DNA of 64,000 bases. Origin: Halocafeteria seosinensis (Eukaryota; Sar; Bigyra; Bicosoecida). Under the pieces are notes generated by a model. The model was given only the letters and a program-made list of their open reading frames with translations. It was not told the DNA's origin and did not search any database. This document shows, piece by piece, positions 49,269 through 59,900 of this stretch. Location of the stretch: assembly GCA_001687465.1 (NCBI GenBank), contig LVLI01000175.1, positions 62,001 to 126,000 on the forward strand. The letters run 5' to 3'. Numbering within the stretch: the first letter of the stretch is position 1; every line of letters starts with the position of its first letter. A program made the translations under genes and the position numbers.

Positions 49269-50084
49269 TTAACTAGTGTATGGTAGTGCTTCTATGATTC
49301 CCAGACCTCCTACCATTCCCCCAAGCATTACACCGAAACAACCAGCAATTAAAAAGACATGGAAGAGTGGGAGTTCATCCTTCTCTGAGTCGCCAAAGCT
49401 GGTAGCAATGATTAGAACCAGAAAAGATACCATGCCACCGGCCATAACATATGACTTGTCTACCCCAAAGAAGCACACTATCAATGCAAAGATAGCAAAC
49501 AAAACAAATCCAGCGAAGGAAACCAATATGAAGGGCATATCATCTTCATCCTTCCTGTCACCTGCGAAGACATCAGCAGCAGCCGAAGAAAATGGCGCAT
49601 CGTCATCCTCACTCGAATCGGTTGTTCGTTGTGCAGACTCTTCAAGCCATTTTTGCAGCTCTAATAGTCTCTGAATTTTTTCTTCCTTTTCCTTGATTAG
49701 GCGCTCTCGAGTCTCATCATCCATTTCTTCCTCCTCGTCCTCTTCACCGTCCGCCGCATCTTCGACTTCACTCTCTTCATCTTCTTCGTTTCCCTCTTCT
49801 TCCTTGTCATCTCTCTCATCATCTTCCGCTTGTTCCCCCTCATCGTCGTCGGCCTCAAGCTCTGTATCGTCCTTCACTTTATGCTGGTCTCTTCCCGAAG
49901 TCGATTGTTTCGGGGCGATTGCGTCCACTATAGGTGGTACATTGTCGCTGTTGGCCTCGTCTTGCTCATGGCCATCGTTTCCCTTCTTACGTCTTCGTAT
50001 GGTGCTATCTTTACTGTCTTCATGGGCTGAAGATACGGCGGAGGAAGCAGTATTAGCCTCATTATCACCTTCGGAGGATGACAT
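49269..50084 (-). CDS. Acidic multi-pass membrane protein, unknown function
   Basis: Single exon, 271 aa, one of very few intronless genes here. The first 120 residues are extremely acidic (EEDEEEEMDDETRERL), followed by a short coiled coil (EKEEKIQRLLELQKWLEE). The C-terminal third has three hydrophobic helices: PFILVSFAGFVLFAIFALIV, VMAGGMVSFLVLIIATSF and LFHVFLIAGCFGVMLGGMVG. No family was recognised. Its stop is 17 bp from the asparaginase stop on the other strand. Confidence 0.75.
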   Translation of the reverse strand: MSSSEGDNEANTASSAVSSAHEDSKDSTIRRRKKGNDGHEQDEANSDNVPPIVDAIAPKQSTSGRDQHKVKDDTELEADDDEGEQAEDDERDDKEEEGNEEDEESEVEDAADGEEDEEEEMDDETRERLIKEKEEKIQRLLELQKWLEESAQRTTDSSEDDDAPFSSAAADVFAGDRKDEDDMPFILVSFAGFVLFAIFALIVCFFGVDKSYVMAGGMVSFLVLIIATSFGDSEKDELPLFHVFLIAGCFGVMLGGMVGGLGIIEALPYTS

Positions 50085-50389
50085 CTCCTACTTCAACCAG
50101 GGTTCTATTTCGCCTTGATAGGCCAGACTCTAGGTTCCTATGGTGGAAGACTTACACAGCATGTCAGTTTGACACCATAAACTAATTCTCTCAAGCGCAC
50201 GGAACGCTACAGAAGTGCTGAGGCGGCTAAAAGGAGGGCATTATGAGGCTCAATTGTTACACCGTGCAAACATTTAGTTCACTTTCATGACCATGTGTCT
50301 TGTCCATGCTCCAGGGGCGTATACGCTGTTCGCAGAAGGTTTGTGCGGTGCACACACGTTTGGGGAGGTCATAAAGAAGGCGAGGAACG
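50085..50389. promoter_or_regulatory. Divergent promoter region
   Basis: 305 bp between the acidic membrane protein and the PPR-like gene. An open stretch at 50287-50487 overlaps the next gene in another frame and was not taken as coding. Confidence 0.35.
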
Positions 50390-51853
50390 ATGCTGCGGCA
50401 AGTATGCTTCCAAGTAGGGCGAACGAGGCGGTGGTGTCTGTATCGTCCCTTGGCCACAGTGGCGAGTGGAGCCTCCACCAAGCCTGATCCTCCTCCTCGT
50501 GAAGGCTCTGGGAAGATATTGATGCAGGGGAGCTCAAATACTAAAGTTCCAGGCAAGATAAAACGCCTCGTTGAGTCCAAACCTACATCCGTGGAGGGGA
50601 GAATTCGAAAAATGTTGGAATTGGAGAAATTCACCAAGCAAACTGGCATACGATTACAACTGAGACAGACTAAGGAGTGGTATATCCCCCCTTTGGACAG
50701 CGAACTCCAGCAAGAATTAGAGAATTTAGAGTCTCCGGAACAGCATCCTGGATACTGGAAATCTATGGGAGGATATCACATGTTTCGACGGAATGCAGCA
50801 GATTGGTACAGGAACCTTCGAGTACTAATACGAGGCGATGGCCCGCCACAATGCCGCATTTCAGTATTTCATGAACTGTTAGAGAAGTAAGTGTTGTGAT
50901 GCTATATGTGATGTGAAAGTGACTGATCCCCAGTCCCCTCTATCCTCTCATAACTGCGTTTGTGCTACTGGACTGCAGCATTAAGAGTGAAGCTGATGTA
51001 CCTTATGTGAAAAAGGCAATGAATACCTGCCGACAAAGACACTTAGAATTTGACGCGAGATCTCCTGCAAAAATTGTTGAGGCCCTTTGTAGGAATGGAG
51101 CGACTGACCAAGCGATTGAAATTTTACGACAGGCTGATTATTGGAGGCTATTCCCGACATCAGCGACGTATGCTCGTGCAATGAAATATGCTGCAGCAGA
51201 GAATAACGTGGAATTGATGAGACGAATTGAGGATCTCATGATGGCAAAACAGCTACGCTGGCACGATGGCGCTGTTTACTCATATGTCAGGTATGGCGGA
51301 TTCATAAGTATCCGGAACTGCTGTGGTGTCAATCAGCTTATTTTTCATTGCTATGCACAGAGGCATGCTCGAGAATGACGAGGTCTGCAACGCCGTGGCA
51401 GCGCTAAACCGTGCTCGAAGGAAGGGTGATAAAATACCATCTGCGCCGTATACTCTATTGTTGGACTACGTTGCAAACAAGCTGGAACATGCACCGTTGG
51501 ATTGCGTAAGTAGTGCTCAGCTCCGCAAGCACGTACAGACAGCACACCTCTTTACTCTGATACAGGATTCGGCATTGAGAAGGCTATTAAAGCATACTGA
51601 GCAGCGTAATGGAAATGATGCGTTTAAGAAAGCCCGTAGTAGCGCCCTGGAAGCCAGGGCAGATCTCTTCCGAGAACCGGCTCCAGCAGCTGGTAACACG
51701 GAGTCCACGGATACTGTCGAGGGAGAAACTGCTACAGAAGCAGAAGATGCCTCAGCAGAGGCACAGGAGCCCACAACAGATGAGAATGCTGAGCAACAAT
51801 CACCGTCTGAAGAAACGGAAAGAGCCGAAGAGGTCCCCCAGACCAAAGAATAA
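50390..51853 (+). CDS. PPR-like helical protein, probably mitochondrial
   Basis: Four exons: 50390-50886, 50979-51290, 51361-51505, 51566-51853; 413 aa. The N-terminus (MLRQVCFQVGRTRRWCLYRP) looks like a mitochondrial presequence. The middle shows helical-hairpin repeats resembling pentatricopeptide units, for example ATDQAIEILRQADYWRLFPT, SATYARAMKYAAAENNVELM and DEVCNAVAALNRARRKGDKI. The C-terminal 80 residues are Glu/Thr/Ser-rich and disordered. PPR proteins bind organellar RNA or sit in mitoribosomes; which applies here is unknown. The last intron is a multiple of 3, so the frame also stays open across it. Confidence 0.65.
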
Positions 51854-51942
51854 TAGACTTTAGTTGTTTATGATACCCACGGATTGTTGTTGCTGTTTTG
51901 TTCAAACCAACCTTAGGTATAAGAAACCGAGTCCTAATCAAA

Positions 51943-53202
51943 ATGCAGTTGATTTTACTATTTATGTGCTTTGCATCTTTGAGTAGCTTAACTGTAGTAG
52001 GCGTCCTGGGCAAAGTAGATGGAATTAGAAGAACCCCAGGTCATACGGGTCACAACCTGAAGCAACAACAGAAGCAGCAGCCTCCTCCCCATACTCCTCA
52101 CGATTCCTCCAGAAACACGCCAATACCGACGTATGCAAGGAAACCAATCAAAGAAGAGACACAACAACACGGGACAGCACAGACAGATAGCAGGGAGCAT
52201 GCAATCATAGATGATACAGGAGAACATATTCACAAGGGTATGGGCGTTCCCAATCAGAAATACCCCGAGTTACCTCCATTTTTCTCAGCCAATATTTCCA
52301 TAATCGCTCACATGGTTGACAGAGTAAGTGAAAACGCTAACGTAATGGACTATGTCCGACAATTCTACCTTATAAGGGTTCTTGATGGCAGAGTAAAAGC
52401 TATCCGCCATGGCTTCGACGAATTGTGTTACATTACGATTATCCAAATAGGAGAGCGAAGGCACAAGTCTTGGAAGGATACGAAGCTGGGAAGACCTTTT
52501 ATCGACGGTACGACCTTAAGGATGAATACATGGTGAAATCCGGAAAGCATTCGCAATGTCGTCGGGCTTACTTGGGTATGTGATGGCTGGGATAAATTCC
52601 TCTTGCATTGTAGTGGTTATGCTTAAAGTACTTAACTTGCGTATATGGCCACAGGAGAACAAATGGCACCCCCTGCTTTGGCAAAGGATTTTGTTGTGCA
52701 GCAGAATACAGTAATAAAGAATGGAAGGGAATGCGATCTCTGGATTAGGAAAGACGCTTGGGGAACGAGAATTCTCCTTTACGTTGACCATGAACACCTC
52801 TGTAAGTTATGGTATGATGAGTCTCCTCAAATGTTGTAGGATATCGACGAAAAGCAATCAGAATTCAATAGTCTAGGTGTTCCCTTATTCCAAGTTTCAG
52901 GGCCTTTGGTAGTAACGGAAGAGAAACTAGTGGGAGATGAATACGAAAGCCTTATGACATGGCAGTTTGATGTTTTTCACCTTGATCGAATTGTAAGTCC
53001 TCTATTTATCCTTACATGCACTGGGATTTCACGATGTTTCCCAATGGATTGCAAGCAGCCTGCGGAGGAATTTGAATTGCCAAGTCCTTATACACGCAAG
53101 ACTTGCGGCAAACAAGTAGGCGGCTATCCGTACATTCATCTTTTCCACACATACATTCGTATATAATTAAGAAGAGAATCTCAGTATCCTCATCACAAGT
53201 GA
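51943..53202 (+). CDS. Secreted protein, weakly ependymin / counting-factor-like
   Basis: Six exons: 51943-52323, 52392-52575, 52655-52801, 52901-52992, 53059-53115, 53185-53202; 292 aa. A clear signal peptide (LILLFMCFASLSSLTVVG) is followed by a polar Gln/Pro/His linker of about 80 residues. The folded part starts PELPPFFSANISIIAHMVDR and has RIVLHYDYPNRRAKAQVLEG, KTFYRRYDLKDEYMVKSG, a lone Cys, WGTRILLYVDHEHLW and FELPSPYTRKTCGK. This order resembles the N-terminal domain of ependymin-related or counting-factor-associated secreted proteins. The resemblance is by pattern only. The fourth acceptor (52900) was chosen because nearer ones create a stop. Confidence 0.6.
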
Positions 53203-53581
53203 CAATGGATTCCTGTAGCGAAGGCGAAGCAGCAACTCAAAAACGAGTCCAGCTCAACTGTGATACCCTGAATTCTAGATATGCCATAATTTGAGTAAAC
53301 GAAACGAAGACCCCCCCCCCCTTATGTGGCCTAAAGAAAGAACGCATAGATACATTGTACCACATTGTATACAATTGGTATCTTGCGCTGTTGAATTTAT
53401 TGCATCTTCACATTCACCAGTCTACCGCCGCACGAACTCGCAAGTTTCTGTTGTGGTCATTTAGAGAGAAAAAGTTCAGACTTGTACAATTGTAGTGGTT
53501 GTAGTGACTACCAGGAGGTGTATGAGAGGTTGCTGCGCATAGCCGCATTTTGTGCTGTCTAAGGCTGATACCCTCCGCAAG
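53203..53581. other. Intergenic with an 11-base C run
   Basis: 379 bp between same-strand genes. A homopolymer of 11 C lies at 53311-53321. Nothing else was recognised. Confidence 0.45.
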
Positions 53582-55446
53582 ATGTCGAAAAGCCTGCCGA
53601 CTGCCCGCTTGGGGTGCTGCAGCTACTGCGCCATTGTAGTGGCTGTACTAGCTGTGTGCATACGCGTTCTAGTCTGGTGGAGAGAGGCACACGGTATCGG
53701 CCGCCCGTGGGCGCTGATCACCTTGCGACCAGATATCTCCAACCCGGGTACTCAATTTGCACGGTATCGCGGATCCGAAAGAACGGAAGATAACTTTATG
53801 CAGTGGTATTACTGCCTCATTCACGATTCGGAGAACCAGCAGTCCTGGAGCTTTGCCATTGGAACGTTTCGAAAGGTGAGTGGAACTGCACCGGCCTGAG
53901 CATTATGTTTGGTCACATGATAACTTTGAGTACAGAGTACCTCTGGTAACCCCGAGGCCGTTGTCTGGCTTAAAACCTCCGTACCGTACACTGAAGGGCG
54001 CAATTTTGCAGAAGTTCTACCAGAGGGTATCCCTTCAAAAGGTGGACTTAGCAGGGATGGAACTCGAAGTTCTGCGGTGAAGAGTAATACTATCGTACAT
54101 GCGTTCCCCGTTGAGAACTTTCACCAGCTTGGAGATATGGATGTCAGCGTGAAAGGAATACCGCAGCCTAAAGATAATGTAACATATTCAAACGAAGTGA
54201 CGCATTCGCTCAAAGCCAATAGTGAAAAAGGGGAGTTTCATTTCCAACTCAATTTCCCGGAAGATGACTCTTCCGTGGATGTCATGTTTCATCGAGTGTA
54301 TGGATTTTACGGTGGAGATCTTGTCAAGAACGGAAGCGAATATGTATCTCCACCGGAAAAAGAGTGCAACATTGAAAACATACCTTACGGCTATGACAGC
54401 GAGGTTTCTGGGACGATCACGATTAATAATCGCGTATACACCTTTGACCAATCACCCCGCTTTCGTGGGTACATCGAATCGACATGGAGCTGCATGTACG
54501 TAGCGACATCTATTATGAAGTTAGAATGTTGTGCTTGCTATATTTCGATAATGACAACGCGCAGGTATCCTCAAGGAAAAGGCGAAGTGGACTATAATGG
54601 TGAGTCTTCCTATATATCAATTCTGGTAGAGGGTCAGTCGGTTAACATCGGTTCGGTAATAATTTCGCAGGCGATTTCCCTTGGAAATGGCAGTGGCTAG
54701 TAGTTCCTTCCAGTGAACGAAGTGAATTTGGTAAACCCAATGACATTGGACTGCTATTTGGGTGGGCCAGACTGTTTCATCCACCAATTGGTGGCAGCGT
54801 GACGGCGGCTTACATAACGGTGGATAGCCCAAACTTACACATTAGCGCCAAGACGGCAAAGTTGTTTGCAACACCGAATGATTCTATGCCATTACCCGTT
54901 GATCTGGAGCATTCGACAACCGCTCGAGAAAAGTCTTTGATATCGTTTGAAACTACTCACAAAGATTGGGATAGTTCTTTTGAAGACGAGTTTGGATCAG
55001 CACCGATACCAAAATACCAGTCGATTTACTTGGAGACTGAGGAGCACGTTGTTACAGTTAACTATTTTTCAAACATTGGATCATATGTGCGAATCCCAGT
55101 TGCATACAGAGATACGAATAACAAGGAGAGGATTTGTAGCGATTTTCGTGGAACTGGAGGTCGAACTCGACTGACTATCTTTGCAAAGACAATGGTGCCG
55201 GCATCTGAACAGCGGAATTCCCGTCCCTTACAGTGTAACGCTCCTATTTATAAAGCAATCGGAAGGAAAGAAGAGCATGACAAATCTACTGCAGAGGATA
55301 TGCGGATGCTAGCTGGCAATAGTACGCTTTTCCATCGCTCTTGCTGGGATTCGGAGAAATTGCAGAAGCTTGAGATTATATTCGACGGTGAAGTACCGCA
55401 CAATTCCATAGAATTTTCTTATCATGCAGAGATTGATGAGCAATAA
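53582..55446 (+). CDS. Membrane-anchored tocopherol-cyclase-like / CrtC-like protein
   Basis: Four exons: 53582-53875, 53936-54495, 54565-54599, 54671-55446; 554 aa. One N-terminal helix (CAIVVAVLAVCIRVLVWW) anchors it. The body shows WYYCLIHDSENQQSWSFAIG near the N-terminus and ESTWSCMYPQGKG ... NGDFPWKWQWLVV midway. These match in order the tocopherol cyclase and related lipocalin-like barrel families (compare WGxxFPxxWxW). Tocopherol cyclase closes the chromanol ring of vitamin E, but key residues cannot be checked by eye, so only family-level resemblance is claimed. A 35-nt exon carries part of the signature. The stop is 5 bp from the GlyRS stop. Confidence 0.55.
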
Positions 55447-55451
55447 TACAA

Positions 55452-58035
55452 TCACTCAGCACTGCGGCTACATTCCGATACGTCGGTGTATACACCCCAT
55501 ATATCCGTATCCCAAACCAGCTGCTCCGCACACAGTTTCCTGACAAGCTCCGGAACCTTGTTTATGCTAACTACGACTTGATTTGTTGAATCCCGCTCAC
55601 GCAATGTTACGCTTACGTCATCTTTTTCTTCAATCTTTGAGTTTTCGTATTCTTTCTGGGTGAGGAAATCCACGGTTATAGCAAAAGGTATACCAATTTC
55701 GTCCATTCGAGCATAACGACGGCCGATGGCTGCATTGCTATCATCCATTGTATTGGAAATGCCCAGATCTGCTAGCCTGGATGTCAGCAGATTGAGGCAC
55801 TCCTTGTTGATCAGGTTGCTCAGTGGCAAGACAGCAACTTTGGTGGGGGCAACGGCAGGAGGGAAAGAGAAGTACGTCCGCTGTTCATCATCGGGGCGAA
55901 CCTTGAACGTATGCTGGAAAACTGCCTCCATTAAGCGCCCCACACCGAATGACGGTTCGATCACACTGGGGGTGTACTTCTCGTCATGGAATGTCTTCTC
56001 CACAAACTTAAACTCAACCATGTCTGAGGTAATGTCAAACGTTTGAGTGGCGTCCTCGGGATTCTTTAGAGTCGCCTTTCCGCTAGATTCGAGCTCTTTC
56101 TGGAAAGCAACCGCGGCCTCCTCTGATTCGCTAAGTTCGTTCAGCAGCTTCTGTACTATTTTGCTGTCCTTCTTGAAGGTGACTCCCACAGCCCTTTTAT
56201 TAATGTTCATATCCAGAACTTCTCGAGTTTGAGGTGGATTCAGCTTTCGTGAGGCCTTCATCTCAATGTTGTTGGCTTTAGCATGCGAAGTCAGATCAAA
56301 GCAAGCTCTATCAGCATGGCCTACGCATTCGACCCACCCAGAGGCCAACAGTATTTCAGCGTCCCAACAATCACAAGCATAATGAGCCATCTCGGTGCTT
56401 AAGTGTTGCCGGAAACGAAGCCCAGAAGGATCGATGCCAATCCTTGCGAGGAACAAATGCGTTCTTCCAATGAAGTATCCTAGAGTCTCGTTATCGATTA
56501 TACCTTTCTTTAAAGCATCGCCAATAGTCATCTCAATCGTCTTGCCATCCCCCAATTGATTCTCACGTGGAAATAGAATCACTTTCAGTTCAGCCACCTC
56601 AGAAATCTTAGGATGTGTCTTCTCCTGAGGGTGTACAAAATGTTCAATTTCAGCCATTGAGAACTCTCGAACGCGCAGTAGCCCATTCCGAGGAGCAATT
56701 TCATTCCTGTAAGCAGTGCCCACTTGTGCTGCTGCGAACGGCATTCTTCCATTGTTGTAAGAAAGCAGTCTTGGGAAATTGACGAAGATGCCTTGAGCTG
56801 TCTCTGGTCGTAAGTAGCCAGGGTGATCACCTCCAGGGCCAATTGTAGTGGCAAACATAAGATTGAAGGGGAAAGGGTCACTCAGCTCGTTTCCAATGGG
56901 GCTCTTAATTGAGAGTTCCGAAAGCACTTCCTTGATTTCTTCTGCGGAGTAACTATCTGCCTTGGCTTTGATTCGCTTGAGCTCTTCGAGGCGGCTTTCA
57001 TCAAACAACGGCCCCTGCATAAAAGTCATAAGATTGTTCAACGCTACCTTATCAGCATCAATCAGAAGGACAAGACGGGGACATACATGTTTACCGCTAT
57101 GCTGCTCAAACAAATTGTCGATATGGTCCTCCAACAATTTGTCCGCCCTATAGCATTCTCCTGTCTTGACGTCTTTGACCTGCAAAAGCGGTTAAGATTT
57201 CGGTGAACTGTGCTATCTGGTTCCGTAAATAAGCCGATGTAACGCACCATTAGATCAACAAACTTATCAACGTGACCAGAAGTCCGGAGAACAGGTTCCG
57301 TCGTCAAGGTAGTTGCTTCAAGTTGCAACATGTTTTCTCGCAGTACAAAGTGGCGTCTCCATACGTCCAGCATATTTTCCTTGAAAGCTGCTCCTGGTGG
57401 GCCGAGATCATACAAACCCGAAACTCCACCGTAAATCTGCATCAATGGAATTCACTCTAATGAGAGTCCAATTGGCGATTCCACACTTGTTAGACTTACC
57501 TCGAACGATGGAACCACAAACATGCGCCGCAGCAAGGCGTCGTCAAGCGCTCGCTTGTCCACCTTCCACTTGGGCACCTGTAATACAGTTTAGAAAAATC
57601 AAGCAATAAAGGACGCATCTTGAGGAGAAGCAGTATAGCCTTACCATATCTTCGCCAACTTCGACTTCGGCCAATTTAGCTCGAAGGGCCTTAAGTTTTT
57701 CGACTTCCTCTCCTACATTCTGTATCACAATAACAGGGAACATGAAGCTAATTCTTTTATACATATTTCCACAAATATATAGGACCTACTTGGTTTCCTT
57801 CGGCCTTCATACGCCTGATTTCTCCAGCTTGTTTGGTAATCTCAGCGCGAAGCGCTGAGACGTCCACTTCCCCCTTGTTGTCCGTACTGGAAGCCATGGT
57901 TACGCTAGACTGAATATTCCTCCCGTTTGGACACTTGAATACCGTCTGAAAAGGACGACGCGAAAATTGAGAAAACCGTGTACAATTATGCTTGAATAAT
58001 CCTTGTCTCAATACGGCCGTAAGGCTTGCATACAT
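55452..58035 (-). CDS. GARS: Glycyl-tRNA synthetase, probably dual-targeted
   Basis: Five exons: 57790-58035, 57645-57719, 57500-57577, 57248-57436, 55452-57179; 771 aa. Residues 1-46 form a basic presequence; an in-frame Met47 (ATG at 57897) begins [20 protein letters not shown], the WHEP-type domain. Class II motif 1 and the eukaryotic GlyRS marks follow: [105 protein letters not shown] downstream start would give the cytosolic enzyme and the long form the organellar one, as known for other eukaryotes. Confidence 0.96.
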
Positions 58036-58349
58036 GCTCCTACTACCTCAACCACTACCTCCTGGGGTCTTTTCTATTACCAGTACCCACCAGCAATAAA
58101 GCACAAAGTACTAACACTATCGATCATGTCGGGAAGGAGGAGATAAACAACACTGAGGAGATGAATGTGAACGAACTTTTGGAGTCACACTCCTCGTCCT
58201 TGAGGCTCTTTATACACGTTGTATTATATGCATTGAGACCCCAGTGTTTGATACATACATATATATTGATCTCTATCTTTATCTTGTGTTGGCATTGGTT
58301 GTTGAACGTATTCGGTATAGACAACAGGAGGGGGAAAAAGGGCACCATC

Positions 58350-59077
58350 ATGTCGCGCCCCGTGAGCTTGAGTGGAAAGCCTAAACAAGGCCCCAAGCAC
58401 CAGAATACGACGGCATTTCGTCACAATAAGAACTCCAAAAAGAGTGAATGGATCATGTCTATCCCGCTGACGAACGTCTGTGATCGCTGCCGGGATCAGC
58501 TGCAATGGAGAAAGAACTACAGGAAGTATAAACCCTTAACACAACCAAAGCGATGGTAGGTTTATTATGTGCGCTATATTGGGTGGGAAGCAGTTTCATC
58601 TCAATTTCTTCGGACTTCTGATAGTGCAGTCGTAGATGTAATGAACGGAATGTAAAGCAAGCCTACCACATCATCTGCCGTGACTGTGTGCTCAAGTACA
58701 AATGTTGCGGGAAGTGCCTCGATAAATTAGACCCTTCTCAGTTAGAAGGAGGAGAAGGACAGGAGCAGGCCCAAGAAGGGTATTCTCTCGAAGATCTCTT
58801 GGAACGCAAACCGCCTGGAATGAAAGAGCGCGAGCGTCGACGACTAATCCGAGAGCTGAGTGAAAAGGACGGCGGGGATAAAAGCAATGACGACGATAAA
58901 GAAAGCATTGATGAGGATTGGTCTGATGATGATGAAGAAGGAGAGACATTCGACTATCGTACCCGCTTAGACAACCTACAACACGAAGAGGGGGAAAACT
59001 CTCGCGCCCCTCAATCAGCGTCTGCAGGTGCATCATCCGGGGAAGCTGAAGTAGAGGTCGCTGCGAATACCTCATAA
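58350..59077 (+). CDS. C9orf85-type zinc-binding protein (DUF2039)
   Basis: Exons 58350-58555 and 58630-59077; 217 aa. The N-terminal half matches the C9orf85 family: GPKHQNTTAFRHNKNSKKSE, VCDRCRDQLQWRKNYRKYKP, CRRCNERNVKQAYHIICRDC and YKCCGKCLDKL, giving paired CxxC motifs that should bind zinc. The C-terminal half is an acidic, low-complexity tail with GMKERERRRLIRELSEKDGG, longer than in animals. The function of the family is unknown. It is divergent from GlyRS. Confidence 0.88.
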
Positions 59078-59900
59078 AGAGGAAGAAGTTGGGCTCTGGC
59101 GCTTGTAGAAACAAATCCGTATAGCGCCCCCTAAAACATCAACCGTTACGCCTAAGAGTAGGGGTTTTCAGTCAGCCTACGAAACAAGCGAGTAGATGAA
59201 TGACTAAAGCAACTTCCTGGGGTGGTCGTAGGAATGGAGACAGTACCTGGGTTTAGAATCCATCGCAGCTTAACAACTTTCCCGACGTAACATAACTGGT
59301 TAAAAATAGAGATCTTATTTTTCGAAACTGGAATCATCTGCCGAACGCTGCAACTAAACGCTTGCCTACCTGCGGCTGGCCCTGTACACGGTCGCTGGGC
59401 GTGGGGGCCTCAGCTCAGCCATCGTCGAACATGTCGAAGTATACCGTAGCATCTCGGGTTTGTGTTTTGCAGAATTGTTCCTATTCGGCACCGTTCGCAT
59501 TTTGTAATTTCCCAATGCAACTCCGCAGCTTGTGGATCACCTGGGGCTGTGAGACAAAACGAGTGGGACAGAAGGGCACTCAGGTATTTTCTAAAGTTTT
59601 GCTTATGATATAAGAGAGGATGCGTCACTATGCTTATCGGAGCAAGCTGCTGCGGAGAGTTCGCAATTGGTTCTCACCGGCTCTCAGAGCTTGCCAGGGT
59701 GACCCCGTCGCTCACACTGTGAACCACCCGTGAAGTACTAAATGACTCCAAATCACAGTGAAGTACTGATTGAACTGAGATCCATGGAATTTCAGTTTGG
59801 AAATTCAATTTGGAATGTTACACACGCAAGTCTGTATCGGTCAAAGGAGAAATTAACAAGTTAACCGCAAACAATTTATGTTCTGTTTTGTGACAAAGTG
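59078..59900. other. Intergenic, no supported gene
   Basis: 823 bp. An ATG at 59431 starts a short frame (MSKYTVASRVCVLQ) ending in a TTTTGCAG string, but no family or splice partner could be supported. Confidence 0.4.

Noticed and set aside
49693-50118. Long Ser-rich open frame on the plus strand
   Set aside because: It is the antisense of the acidic Asp/Glu tract of the membrane protein at 49269-50084; GAA/GAG/GAT repeats read backwards give Ser codons.
53311-53321. Run of 11 C as a regulatory or recombination signal
   Set aside because: An isolated homopolymer in a spacer, also prone to sequencing error.
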